The notes: a model not told the origin generated them from the sequence alone. 64,000 bases of DNA from Mycolicibacter hiberniae (GCF_010729485.1 NZ_AP022609.1:2914001-2978000); one strand, 5' to 3'. Positions 44,122 to 52,075 are shown, counted from the first letter of the stretch. Translations and numbers: made by a program.

Positions 44122-45682
44122 TCCCGCCCCGGTCGCGCTGACCGTCGATGCGGTGGTGCGTGCGCGTGCCGCCGCCGACCCGAACAAGCCGATGGTGATC
44201 GACCCGGCTCAGCGCCTCAGCTACGGCGATCTGGACGCATCGACGCGGGAGCTTGCCGCGGTCTTCGTCCAGGGCGGAGTCGGCAAGGGCACACGGGTGG
44301 GGCTGCTCATGCCCAACGGCGTCGACTGGGTCCGCATCGCGATTGCGCTGACCCGGATCGGGGCGGTGCTGGTGCCGCTGAGCACCTTGCTGCCGCCGCC
44401 CGAACTCGCGGCTCAGTTGCGAGTCGCCGGCGTGTCGGTCCTGATCAGCGTCGAGGAGTTTCGCGGCCGCCGCTATCTCGACGACCTGCGCACCCCCTCG
44501 GCCGAGCTGCCGGCCTTGCAGCAGGTTTGGTCGACCGGTTGGGTGGCCCGCGCCACCGCGGCGTCCGCTGCCCGCCGAATCGTCGACGCCATGACCGCGA
44601 CCGTGACTCCTGCCGACCTGCTGCTGATCGTCTTCACCTCCGGCAGCAGCGGCCCCCCGAAAGGAGTGGTGCATTCGCACGGCAGTGCGCTGGGCGCCGT
44701 CGAATCCGGATTGGCTGCCCGCTGCATCACCGCGAACACGCGGCTGTACCTGCCGATGCCGTTCTTCTGGGTGGGCGGATTGGGCGGCGGAGTGCTGTCG
44801 GCACTGATGGCCGGGGCCACCCTGGTCACCGAGGAGCGCCCGACACCCGAGTCCACCTGCAGGTTGCTGGAAGCCGAACGAGTGACGCTGTTCCGGGGCT
44901 GGCCGGATCAGGCCGCCGCGTTGGCAAGCCATGCGGGCGACACCGACCTTTCCGCCTTACAACCGGGCAGTCTGGACGCGCTGCTGCCACCGCAATTGCG
45001 CGCCGAGCCCGGGGCCCGGGCCAATCTCTTCGGTATGACGGAGTCTTTCGGGCCGTACTGCGGCTACGCCGCAGACACCGACTTGCCGCGCTCGGCCTGG
45101 GGAAGCTGCGGTAAGCCGTTCGCCGGCATGGACGTTCGCATCGTCGACAGCGCGACCGGCGCTCCGGTGGCCGCCGAGACGATCGGCATGATCCAACTGC
45201 GCGGGCCGCACACGCTGCGCGGCCTCTGCGGACGCTCCCGGGAACAGACCTTCACCGCCGACGGCTACTACCCCACCGGGGATCTCGGCCGCCTCGATCA
45301 GGACGGATTCCTGTACTACCACGGACGATCCGATGACATGTTCAAGGTCAGCGGCGCCACGGTCTATCCCAGCGAAGTCGAGAAGGCACTGCGGAGCATC
45401 ACCGGTGTGCGCGACGCGGTGGTCGTCAACCTCGCCGACCGAGCGGGAAACCGGGTGGCGGCGGTGATCGCCGGTGCCGGGCTGAGCGTCGAGATGCTGC
45501 GTGATCGCGCCCGGGATGTGTTGAGCCCGTTCAAGGTGCCGACGGTATGGCTGGTGGTGCCGGGCACCGACGCCATACCCCGTGGTCCGACGGGCAAGGT
45601 CGACAAACGCCGAATACAGGACATGCTGACGACGCGCGACCGCGCTGTCGCGGGCGCAGAGCAACGGAGGGAACGCATATGA
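44114..45682 (+). CDS. Class I adenylate-forming enzyme (acyl-CoA ligase type)
   Basis: This 522-residue AMP-binding enzyme has IVFTSGSSGPPKGVVHSHGS, LFGMTESFGPYCG, YYPTGDLGRLDQDGFLYYHGRSD, VSGATVYPSEVEKAL, and GPTGKVDKRRI with the catalytic Lys. It is a paralogue of the enzyme at 42601; both share the PFFWVGG / PFFWIGG segment after the ATP loop. The ATG at 44114 lies within the end of the previous gene. Its stop overlaps the SDR start by 4 bp. Ligases that differ slightly like this could activate successive or stereoisomeric acids of the pathway. Confidence 0.87.
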   Translation: MTDPAPVALTVDAVVRARAAADPNKPMVIDPAQRLSYGDLDASTRELAAVFVQGGVGKGTRVGLLMPNGVDWVRIAIALTRIGAVLVPLSTLLPPPELAAQLRVAGVSVLISVEEFRGRRYLDDLRTPSAELPALQQVWSTGWVARATAASAARRIVDAMTATVTPADLLLIVFTSGSSGPPKGVVHSHGSALGAVESGLAARCITANTRLYLPMPFFWVGGLGGGVLSALMAGATLVTEERPTPESTCRLLEAERVTLFRGWPDQAAALASHAGDTDLSALQPGSLDALLPPQLRAEPGARANLFGMTESFGPYCGYAADTDLPRSAWGSCGKPFAGMDVRIVDSATGAPVAAETIGMIQLRGPHTLRGLCGRSREQTFTADGYYPTGDLGRLDQDGFLYYHGRSDDMFKVSGATVYPSEVEKALRSITGVRDAVVVNLADRAGNRVAAVIAGAGLSVEMLRDRARDVLSPFKVPTVWLVVPGTDAIPRGPTGKVDKRRIQDMLTTRDRAVAGAEQRRERI

Positions 45683-46500
45683 CAGGCCGGCTGACCGACA
45701 AGGTGGCATTCATCACCGGCGCAGCGCGGGGACAGGGCCGCGCCCACGCCGTGCGGATGGCAAGCGAGGGAGCCGACATCATCGCCGTCGACATCGCCGG
45801 CAAGCTGCCCGACTGCGTGCCGTACAACCCGGCGAGCCCCGAAGACCTGGCCGAAACGGTCCGGCTGGTGCAGGCCGCCGGCCGGCGCATGGTGTCCGCG
45901 GTCGTCGACACCCGCGACTTCGACGGCCTGCGCGAGGCGGTAGCCGACGGGGTGGCGAGCCTGGGGCGCCTGGACATCGTCGTCGCCAATGCCGGTGTCG
46001 CAGCGCCGCAGGCCTGGGATGCCATCTCTCCGGGGAATTTTCGCGACGTCATGGAGATCAACGTGACCGGTACCTGGAACACCGTGATGGCAGGTGCCCC
46101 GCACATCATCGCCGGCAAGCGTGGCGGCTCGATCATCTTGATCAGTTCCGCCGCGGGCATCAAGATGCAGCCGTTCATGGTCCACTACACCGCAAGCAAG
46201 CACGCGGTCACCGGCATGGCCCGTGCGTTCGCCGCCGAACTGGGCAAGCACGCGATCCGGGTCAACAGCGTGCACCCGGGTCCGGTGAACACCGACATGG
46301 GCACCGGCGACATGATCAGCGCGCTGGGCCAGGCGATGGAGAGCAATCCACAACTCTCGCAGATGCTCACCCCGTTTCTGCCCACCTGGATAGCCGAGCC
46401 CGACGACATCGCCGGCACGGTGTGCTGGCTGGCCAGTGCCGACTCCCATCTGGTGACCGCGGCCGCGATTCCGGTGGATCAGGGCTGCACACAGTACTGA
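45679..46500 (+). CDS. Mycofactocin-type short-chain dehydrogenase/reductase (nicotinoprotein)
   Basis: This 273-residue SDR has the sequence signature of the mycofactocin-coupled family: KVAFITGAARGQGRAHAVRMA, GADIIAVDIAG and the long insertion after it (LPDCVPYNPASPEDLAETVRLV). The catalytic serine is in ILISSAAG and the YxxxK pair in VHYTASKHAVTG. Such enzymes hold NAD(H) tightly and pass electrons to the redox peptide mycofactocin instead of free NAD. They usually oxidise alcohols. It ends the seven-gene operon begun at 38696. An MftR-like regulator lies at the left edge of the window. Confidence 0.88.
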   Translation: MTGRLTDKVAFITGAARGQGRAHAVRMASEGADIIAVDIAGKLPDCVPYNPASPEDLAETVRLVQAAGRRMVSAVVDTRDFDGLREAVADGVASLGRLDIVVANAGVAAPQAWDAISPGNFRDVMEINVTGTWNTVMAGAPHIIAGKRGGSIILISSAAGIKMQPFMVHYTASKHAVTGMARAFAAELGKHAIRVNSVHPGPVNTDMGTGDMISALGQAMESNPQLSQMLTPFLPTWIAEPDDIAGTVCWLASADSHLVTAAAIPVDQGCTQY

Positions 46501-46605
46501 ACGCCGGGCAGGCGGACCGTATCCTGGTGATCCGCACGTGGATCCGATGGCGCAGGACTAGGGTGAGCTGCTGACAGGTCAGCCGCGCCCCGACGACAAA
46601 CAGAG

Positions 46606-46965
46606 ATGAGGACGGCAATGAGTCCACTGCTCCGGTATCGCGCCACACTGCCGGTATTCGCCCTTGCTGTGACATCAGTCGCGCTGATCGGTCTGGCTTC
46701 ACCCGCCGTCAGCCGGGCCGTGCCGCTGGATGGCTGCGGCTACGGCATGTACTTCAACACCGAGACAAACCAGTGCGAGCCCGGGGGCGTGGACCCGCAT
46801 CCGTTCATCGGGCCCGTCGGACCGGCCGGCGTCGGTGTCGGCGGCCCCGTCGGACCCGGTGGCGTCGTCGGCCCCGTCGGCGTCGGTCCGGCCGGCCCCG
46901 GGCCTATCGGACCCGGCCCGGCGGGACCCGGCCCTGGCGGACCGGGCGGACCTGGCCGGCACTAG
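46606..46965 (+). CDS. Small secreted Gly/Pro-rich protein
   Basis: This 119-residue protein has an N-terminal signal peptide with a hydrophobic core (PVFALAVTSVALIGLASPAV) and likely cleavage after an SRA-type site near residue 36. A short mature head with two cysteines (LDGCGYGMYFNTETNQCEPGG) could form a disulfide. The remaining tail is low-complexity Gly/Pro/Val (PVGPGG-type repeats) of collagen-like character. Mycobacteria encode many secreted proteins of this plan with unknown, probably cell-wall, roles. The start may be 46606 or 46618; the second has GAGG upstream. The 105-bp gap before it shows no clear terminator. It is not obviously part of either flanking operon. Confidence 0.75.
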   Translation: MRTAMSPLLRYRATLPVFALAVTSVALIGLASPAVSRAVPLDGCGYGMYFNTETNQCEPGGVDPHPFIGPVGPAGVGVGGPVGPGGVVGPVGVGPAGPGPIGPGPAGPGPGGPGGPGRH

Positions 46966-46988
46966 CTATCTCCTGGCGGCCTTGGCGG

Positions 46989-47372
46989 CTAGTCCTGCTG
47001 GGCAATCCGCTCGTTATGGATGCGCACCAGTTCCCGGAAACGCAGCCGGTGGTAGTGGGGTACGGGCTGGATGCCCCATTCGTCTTGCGCACTGGCTTTG
47101 CCGGCGGCCCCTTCGGGTGGCCCGAGCGGCGGGTAGGGATACTTGCACTCCAGGGTGTCGTCGGAGAAGCGGGTCTTGAGCAGTTCGCTGCAGATCTCTG
47201 TGAGGCTCAGCGTCGGATAGCCGTAGTAGACCGCCATGAACGGCAGGGTGAAGGCGCCCTCGATCACCAGCGCCACCAAACACACCAGGGTGGCCCGCTT
47301 GATCCAGGTGTGCATCCGGGCGTAGTAGGGGGTGGTGCCCGGCGGCAGCGCTTCGGTAGCAGGTGTTGTCAT
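46989..47372 (-). CDS. Small single-pass membrane protein of unknown family
   Basis: This 127-residue protein has one transmembrane helix (about residues 26-50, [23 protein letters not shown]). A C-terminal region of about 75 residues follows, with two cysteines, a PPLGPPEG turn, and a histidine cluster ([17 protein letters not shown]). I do not recognise the family. It is the last gene of the minus-strand operon, 15 bp after a multi-pass membrane protein, with AAGGAG before the ATG at 47372. The His/Cys-bearing tail is a plausible metal site or docking arm for the neighbouring complex, which is inference. Confidence 0.75.
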   Translation of the reverse strand: MTTPATEALPPGTTPYYARMHTWIKRATLVCLVALVIEGAFTLPFMAVYYGYPTLSLTEICSELLKTRFSDDTLECKYPYPPLGPPEGAAGKASAQDEWGIQPVPHYHRLRFRELVRIHNERIAQQD

Positions 47373-47387
47373 CGTTGGGCTCCTTGA

Positions 47388-48089
47388 TCAGTCGGAGAAG
47401 ATCTCCCGGTTGACGGTGTGCAGGTAGGGGATGGCCAAAAACGGTGTGATGTAGAAGATGTCGTAGAGCCACCAGCCGATCACCGGGAACACCACGCCGG
47501 CGTAGCGCACATCGGCATACATGGTCATGTTGAACACGTAGAGAATCCAGATGAGTACGCCCATCCAGCAGGTGACGATCATCCATTGGTGACCCCAGCG
47601 CTTCATCTGCAGGAATCCGATCGCCGCCGCGCAGCGCATCGCAAAAACGGTGAGGATCATGCCGAAGACCATGGACTTCTCGCCGGGCCCGGCTGAGCCC
47701 CCGATCCACAACTCGTTGTAGTGCCAGAAGTAGCCGGCGTCGAACATCCCGCCCCAGCCGATCATCAGGACCCGGTTGATCAGGGTGTGGTTGGCGACCA
47801 GGTCCAGCGCCCACCCGAGACTGTTGAGGGCACCGTCGATCAACACCAGATAGCCGATCAGGGTGACGATCATGGGCCGTACTGCCAAACCCGCCTGCAG
47901 CGATTGCCGCTGCAGCCAGACCCCGCGCAGGAAGACCGGCAGACCGATGATGCCCGGCACCCACATGCCCATCAGCGCCGCGCCGGCGATCATCCAGCGG
48001 TCCGCCCGGCGTTGGGCGGTGCGCGATAGCGTCTCGTGCTCCTCGATCCCGGCGAAGTCCGCCGTGGAGCCCTGCACGGTTGGCCTCAC
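47388..48089 (-). CDS. Multi-pass membrane protein, paralogue 2 (weakly AveC/spirocyclase-like)
   Basis: This 233-residue integral membrane protein has about six transmembrane helices. Conserved blocks shared with the paralogue at 50687 are MFDAGYFWHYNELWIGG, AIGFLQMKRWGHQW, NMTMYADVRYAG, and the C-terminal PFLAIPYLHTVNREIF. Histidines in FWHY, WGHQ and YLHT lie at or near predicted membrane segments and could bind a metal or haem. I recall only a weak resemblance to the AveC spirocyclase family, so the function is open. The GTG at 48089 overlaps the TGA of the 42-residue peptide gene (GTGA), which indicates coupled translation. Its 3' part is nearly identical in DNA to the paralogue's. Confidence 0.8.
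   Translation of the reverse strand: MRPTVQGSTADFAGIEEHETLSRTAQRRADRWMIAGAALMGMWVPGIIGLPVFLRGVWLQRQSLQAGLAVRPMIVTLIGYLVLIDGALNSLGWALDLVANHTLINRVLMIGWGGMFDAGYFWHYNELWIGGSAGPGEKSMVFGMILTVFAMRCAAAIGFLQMKRWGHQWMIVTCWMGVLIWILYVFNMTMYADVRYAGVVFPVIGWWLYDIFYITPFLAIPYLHTVNREIFSD
47434..47531 (-). repeat. 98-bp tract identical to 50733-50830
   Basis: This stretch in the 3' part of paralogue 2 matches paralogue 1 at all 98 bases, including third codon positions. Both sides of the tract differ at wobble bases. The pattern points to recent gene conversion or very strong constraint. Confidence 0.8.
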
Positions 48090-48214
48090 AGCTGCCACCA
48101 ACCCCGGGCGAACGACATGTAGAGCTGAATGCCGAACATGATCGCCAGATAGCCGTAGATGAAGATCTGAAAGACGATGAGGGCTCTTTTGCGATTGCGT
48201 TCCTGCTGATCCAT
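48086..48214 (-). CDS. 42-residue single-helix membrane peptide
   Basis: This small gene encodes a charged head (MDQQERNRKRA), one hydrophobic helix (LIVFQIFIYGYLAIMFGIQLYM) and a short aromatic tail (ARGWWQL). AGGAAAGGAAG precedes the ATG at 48214. It fits exactly between the NorQ-type ATPase and the second multi-pass membrane protein, whose GTG start overlaps its stop. A similar mini-protein follows the first multi-pass paralogue. Such peptides are typical accessory subunits of membrane enzyme complexes. No family is recognised. Confidence 0.78.
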   Translation of the reverse strand: MDQQERNRKRALIVFQIFIYGYLAIMFGIQLYMSFARGWWQL

Positions 48215-48231
48215 TTCTGCGACTTCCTTTC

Positions 48232-49017
48232 CTAGGGGCGCTCGCTGATCACGCCGGCTGCCACTTCACGTAGGCCGTCATGGATTGCGCCATCGGTGGT
48301 CAGTGGCGCGAGGATGCATGCTTGAGCGGCTTCGAACTCGCCCGCACCGGCGGCCACCAGTTCCGCGGCATTGACCAGCGTGCGGGTGGAGGGCGGTTCG
48401 AAATGAAACGCCTGATCGGCGGTGCGCAGCGCCGTGGCGCATTGCACCAGACGGGCGGCGATCTGCGGCTCGACGCCGGTTTCGGCGACGATCACCGCGG
48501 CTTCGCGCTCCGGTGGCAGATAGTCCATGGGCAGCGTGGCGAACCGCTGACGGAAGGACGGCTTGAGCTCCTTGAGCGAGCTCCGGTACGCCGGGTTGTA
48601 GGAGCAGACCAGCATGAAGGTGTCCGGGGCGTTGACAGTTTCGGCGGCACGATCCAAGAACAAGGTGCGCCGATGATCGGTCAGCGAGTGCAGTACGGCC
48701 AGCGAGTCGTGCCGCGCCTCGACGACTTCGTCGAGATAGCAGATCGCACCGGTCTTCACCGCCGTGGTCAGCGGCCCGTCGGTCCACACCACATCGCCAC
48801 CGGCCACCATGAACCGGCCCACCAGATCCGAGCTGGTCAGATCATCGTGGCAGCTGATGGTGATCACCGGGCGCCCCAGCAGTTGGCCCATGTGCTCGAC
48901 GAGGCGGGTCTTGCCGCAGCCGGTGGGACCGGTGAGCATCACCGGGATGCGGCGCAGGTACGCCTTCTCGAACAACTGCACTTCATTGCCGTTGGCGAAG
49001 TAGACATCGCTGCTCAT
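48232..49017 (-). CDS. MoxR-type AAA+ ATPase, CbbQ/NirQ/NorQ family
   Basis: This 261-residue ATPase has Walker A at residues 30-37 (GPTGCGKT), Walker B near residue 95 (CYLDEVVEA) and a sensor-1 segment (LVCSYNPAYRSS). It continues through a C-terminal VWA-interacting lid. In this family the ATPase works with a VWA-domain partner to insert metals into, or remodel, an enzyme: CbbQ on Rubisco, NorQ on nitric-oxide reductase. The partner here is the gene 22 bp upstream. No Rubisco or NorBC genes are present; the neighbouring membrane proteins are the likely client. It acts in the cytoplasm at the membrane face. Confidence 0.92.
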   Translation of the reverse strand: MSSDVYFANGNEVQLFEKAYLRRIPVMLTGPTGCGKTRLVEHMGQLLGRPVITISCHDDLTSSDLVGRFMVAGGDVVWTDGPLTTAVKTGAICYLDEVVEARHDSLAVLHSLTDHRRTLFLDRAAETVNAPDTFMLVCSYNPAYRSSLKELKPSFRQRFATLPMDYLPPEREAAVIVAETGVEPQIAARLVQCATALRTADQAFHFEPPSTRTLVNAAELVAAGAGEFEAAQACILAPLTTDGAIHDGLREVAAGVISERP

Positions 49018-49039
49018 TGCGATCCTTGCACGTCGTCGG

Positions 49040-50548
49040 TCATGCTGCGGTCAGTTCGCGGTGCACGTGGGCCAGTACTCGCGGTAGCTCCGCGGCCCGC
49101 CGAATCCGTTGGGAGCGGCGCGGTCCGAACACCTCGGGAAGCGGGTCGACCCGTACGGGACCGACGCCGACGTAGTACACGCACACCCCTGCTTGATCGG
49201 CTTCGGCGACGGCATGGGCCACATCGGCCCACGCATATCGGCCTTCATAGCCCTCATCGGACATCAGGCCGTCGCCGATCATCAGAAGTAGCCGCCGCTG
49301 CCCGGGTTGTGTCAGCAGCCGGCTGGTCAGATGGCGCAGCGGCGCACCCAGGCGGGTATAACCACCGGCGATCAGGCCCAGCCCGCTCGGCGCTACGAAC
49401 CTGCGGTCGCCGAAGTCCTTGAGGCAATGCACCTCTACGCGGTGGCGCGTGTTGCCGGTGAAGGCAAAGATGCCATGGCGCTGCCGTGCACCGGTCATCG
49501 CTGCCGAGAGTGCATCAGCGCAGGCGAGCTCCAGTCCGAACAACCGACCCCCGTGCGCCCCCAGCGACGAGCTCGCGTCCAGCAGCACCGCGGTGGTCAC
49601 GTCCCGGCTCGCCGGCAGCAATTCCCGGAAGATCCGCGGCTCTTCGGCTTGCCCGGCCAAGACGTCGAGGCGGTGGCTGACATAGGCGTCGACGTCAAGA
49701 TCGCATCCGTCGACAAGGCGATTGGTCATGGCCCGAACCGTGGGTTGTTCGAACCACTTACGCAGGTCGACCGCGGCTGCCGAGGGTTGGCCGGCCGATG
49801 TTCGGCGGCTGAGTTCGATGACGGCGACGTGGTCGGGCAGCAGGCTGCCGGTGTGGGTGTTCCACTCCGGGTACGGGATGCCCGGCCGCCGGTCGCGGCC
49901 GATGAAACGATCGTCCTCTTCGGGCCGGCTGGGCGGCGGCAACGCGGTGTTGCGAACTCCCCCGTCCCCGCCGACCGGAATCGAATAGGGCCGGGGGCGC
50001 CGCTTCTGGTTGCTGGACCACGGCATTCGGCCGGCCCGGCGCACCGATGAGCTCAAGCTCTGCGGTGTCGTCCACGCGGACGGCAGGGCCCCTATCAAGG
50101 GGTGGGCGGTCAGTGGTCGCCGGCTACGCGCCAGCTCGACAGCGCGGTCGAACATCTCGGCGGCCGGCATGTCGGCATCGCCGGGATCGAGATCCGGCAG
50201 CACCCGCTGCAGCTCGCCCATCAGACCCGGCCACCGCCCGGCGATCCAGTCCACGGCGACCTGCGCCTCGATGAGGGTCAGTGCCCGACGCTCGCGTGGC
50301 GAGAGGTCCCCCAGCTGATACTGCGCGATGCGCTCCTTGGACGGCGAGCACTGCAGCGCCACCCCGCAGCTCACCGTCCGCCTGGTCCAGCCGGGCTCGC
50401 CTGGGTGGGGCACATAGACAGTGGACAGGTTCGGGTTCAGGCCGAAGCTTCGCTGCGCGCCGGTCAGCAACCGCGCTCCGTCGCGGCGCCCGCCGCTGAG
50501 CGCGACGGCCGTCAGCGCGCAGCTGCTCTCCAGCGCCATCGGGTGCAT
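49040..50548 (-). CDS. NorD-like von Willebrand factor A domain protein
   Basis: This 502-residue protein has a C-terminal VWA domain with the MIDAS start LLDASSSLG (D324, S326, S328), a conserved Thr in GGYTRLGAPLRHL and the Asp in MIGDGLMSDEG. The N-terminal 300 residues are helical and family-specific. Together with a NorQ/CbbQ ATPase it forms a metal-dependent chaperone that activates a client enzyme. The order is VWA gene first and then ATPase, the reverse of many norQD loci. Two ATG codons (50548, 50539) are possible starts; neither has a strong ribosome-binding site, and the gene lies 12 bp after the mini-protein. Confidence 0.87.
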   Translation of the reverse strand: MHPMALESSCALTAVALSGGRRDGARLLTGAQRSFGLNPNLSTVYVPHPGEPGWTRRTVSCGVALQCSPSKERIAQYQLGDLSPRERRALTLIEAQVAVDWIAGRWPGLMGELQRVLPDLDPGDADMPAAEMFDRAVELARSRRPLTAHPLIGALPSAWTTPQSLSSSVRRAGRMPWSSNQKRRPRPYSIPVGGDGGVRNTALPPPSRPEEDDRFIGRDRRPGIPYPEWNTHTGSLLPDHVAVIELSRRTSAGQPSAAAVDLRKWFEQPTVRAMTNRLVDGCDLDVDAYVSHRLDVLAGQAEEPRIFRELLPASRDVTTAVLLDASSSLGAHGGRLFGLELACADALSAAMTGARQRHGIFAFTGNTRHRVEVHCLKDFGDRRFVAPSGLGLIAGGYTRLGAPLRHLTSRLLTQPGQRRLLLMIGDGLMSDEGYEGRYAWADVAHAVAEADQAGVCVYYVGVGPVRVDPLPEVFGPRRSQRIRRAAELPRVLAHVHRELTAA

Positions 50549-50560
50549 GTCTGACGTGGT

Positions 50561-50665
50561 TCAGAAGGTCCCGATGCTGGAGAACATCCAGTACCAGAAC
50601 GCGATGATCAAACAGGTCCCGCCCCATGCGGCGACGTAGCGGAGAATCTCCCAGAGCCAGGTCAT
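50561..50665 (-). CDS. 34-residue single-helix membrane peptide
   Basis: This short gene lies between the first multi-pass protein and the NorD-like gene. The product is almost entirely one hydrophobic helix with tryptophans at both ends (MTWLWEILRYVAAWGG, then TCLIIAFWYWMFSSIG). AAGGAGACG lies upstream of the ATG at 50665. Its position matches that of the 42-residue peptide beside the other multi-pass paralogue, so each large membrane protein seems to have its own mini-subunit. It is too short for family assignment. Confidence 0.72.
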   Translation of the reverse strand: MTWLWEILRYVAAWGGTCLIIAFWYWMFSSIGTF

Positions 50666-50686
50666 CGTCGTCTCCTTGGTGTCTTG

Positions 50687-51403
50687 TCAGTCGGCGAAGA
50701 TCTCGCGGTTGACGGTGTGCAGGTAGGGGATCGCCAAAAACGGTGTGATGTAGAAGATGTCGTAGAGCCACCAGCCGATCACCGGGAACACCACGCCGGC
50801 GTAGCGCACATCGGCATACATGGTCATGTTCAACACGTAGCCGACCCAGATCAGCACACCCATCCAGCAGGTCACCACCATCCACTGGTGACCCCAACGC
50901 TTCATCTGCAGGAACCCGATTGCCGCCGCGATGCGCATGGTGAAGACGGTGAAGATCAGGCCGACCTCCCAGCCCTTCTCGCCCGGGCCGGCCGCCCCGC
51001 CGATCCACAGCTCGTTGTAGTGCCAGAAATAGCCGGCGTCGAACATCGCACCCCAGCCGTTGAGCAGCACCCGGGCCAGCAGGGTGTGGTTGGCCACCGT
51101 GTCCAGGGCCCACCCCACGGCGTTGATCGCGGCATCGATGATGACCAGGTAGCCCAGCAACGTCACGAGCATCGGCCGCACGGTCAGCCCGTCGCGTTGA
51201 GCCTTGCGCTGCAACCAGATTCCGCGCAGGAACAGCGGCAGGCCGAAGACACCGGCCGCCGCGGTACCGATCAGCATGCCGCCGCTGATCAACCAGCGGT
51301 CGGCACGCCGCTGGGCCGCATGGGACAGCTCCAGGTGCTCGTCCAGCCCGAGCCCGTCGTGGTGTTGCTGCGATGCGGTTCGCACGGGGCCACCCCTCGC
51401 CAT
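50687..51403 (-). CDS. Multi-pass membrane protein, paralogue 1 (weakly AveC/spirocyclase-like)
   Basis: This 238-residue integral membrane protein is closely related to the one at 47388. It has about six transmembrane helices and the shared blocks MFDAGYFWHYNELWIGG, MKRWGHQW, MYADVRYAG and YLHTVNREIF. The N-terminal 60 residues diverge most. Keeping two linked paralogues suggests a heterodimeric membrane enzyme or pore, as in two-subunit membrane oxidases. ATG at 51403 is preferred over an upstream TTG. It is the first structural gene after the TetR, and a perfect palindrome begins 34 bp upstream of its start. Catalytic function is unassigned. Confidence 0.8.
   Translation of the reverse strand: MARGGPVRTASQQHHDGLGLDEHLELSHAAQRRADRWLISGGMLIGTAAAGVFGLPLFLRGIWLQRKAQRDGLTVRPMLVTLLGYLVIIDAAINAVGWALDTVANHTLLARVLLNGWGAMFDAGYFWHYNELWIGGAAGPGEKGWEVGLIFTVFTMRIAAAIGFLQMKRWGHQWMVVTCWMGVLIWVGYVLNMTMYADVRYAGVVFPVIGWWLYDIFYITPFLAIPYLHTVNREIFAD
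50733..50830 (-). repeat. 98-bp tract identical to 47434-47531
   Basis: This is the partner copy of the identical tract in paralogue 1. Mismatches resume at 50732 and 50831. Length and total identity, against diverged flanks, favour a recent conversion event between the two genes 3.3 kb apart. Confidence 0.8.
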
Positions 51404-51436
51404 GTTGGACAACGCCTACGACGGTAGGGCCGTCAC

Positions 51437-51448
51437 TGACTTAAGTCA
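51437..51448. promoter_or_regulatory. Perfect palindromic operator TGACTTAAGTCA (copy 1)
   Basis: This 12-bp perfect palindrome overlaps the stop codon of the TetR gene and lies 34 bp before the ATG of the first membrane-protein gene. With flanking CA/TG it extends to an 18-bp near-palindrome. The same 12 bases recur at 52155 upstream of the TetR, so this is very likely the TetR binding site for the structural part of the operon. Confidence 0.7.
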
Positions 51449-52075
51449 ATGACTTTCGGGCGGCCTCCGCACACCGAGCCCTCGGAGCGTTCTGGTCAGG
51501 TAATCGGCGACCAACTCCGGACGCGAGGGCCAGTCATGCGTGGTGATGAGCAGTGCATACAGACCCAGCAGGTAAAACACCGCGCTGTTCATCGCGACGA
51601 CGTCGCCGTCGACCTCGCCGCGCTGCCTTGCCCGTTCGATGCATTCGGCGATCAGAACGATCAACGGATGATGCTCGCCGTTTTCGGCGGATGGGCGGGT
51701 CGGCGAGAAGTGCAGTGCCAGAAACTCGGTGAACAGCGGGTCGCCCAGCCGGCTCTCCAGGTCGATGACCAGGCGGGCAGATTCGGCCAAAATGCCCGAG
51801 AGGTCCTGGGGCGCAGACAGGAACTTCTCGAACTGCTTGGCGATTCGCTCTTCCTCTCGGCGTTCGAGCTCCAGCAGCACATGCTCTTTGGTCGGGAAGT
51901 GGAAGAAGAACGTGCCGTGCGCGACGCCGGCGGCAGCCACAATCGCGCCGACGTCGGCCTGGGCCATCCCGGTTCGCTTGAATTCGGCGGTCGCCGCGCC
52001 GAGCAGCCGCTCCCGGGTCTGCAGGCGCCGGACCTCGCGCGCCGTCATCTTCTCCGGCTTGTCCGCCACGGCCAT
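51446..52075 (-). CDS. TetR-family regulator of the membrane-protein/NorQD operon
   Basis: This 209-residue regulator has an N-terminal helix-turn-helix (MAQADVGAIVAAAGVAHGTFFFHFPTK), a family-typical recognition helix with FFFHF, and a helical ligand domain. It is transcribed in the same direction as the genes that follow. Perfect TGACTTAAGTCA palindromes lie 80 bp before its start and across its stop. It probably represses itself and the operon until a ligand is present. The ligand may be the substrate of the membrane enzyme. The 159-bp gap before it holds the palindrome and no other gene. Confidence 0.86.
   Translation of the reverse strand: MAVADKPEKMTAREVRRLQTRERLLGAATAEFKRTGMAQADVGAIVAAAGVAHGTFFFHFPTKEHVLLELERREEERIAKQFEKFLSAPQDLSGILAESARLVIDLESRLGDPLFTEFLALHFSPTRPSAENGEHHPLIVLIAECIERARQRGEVDGDVVAMNSAVFYLLGLYALLITTHDWPSRPELVADYLTRTLRGLGVRRPPESH

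Noticed and set aside
48232..50548. norQ-norD of a nitric-oxide reductase locus, or cbbQ-cbbO of Rubisco
   Set aside because: No norB/norC or cbbL/cbbS genes are present. The adjoining genes encode unrelated membrane proteins.
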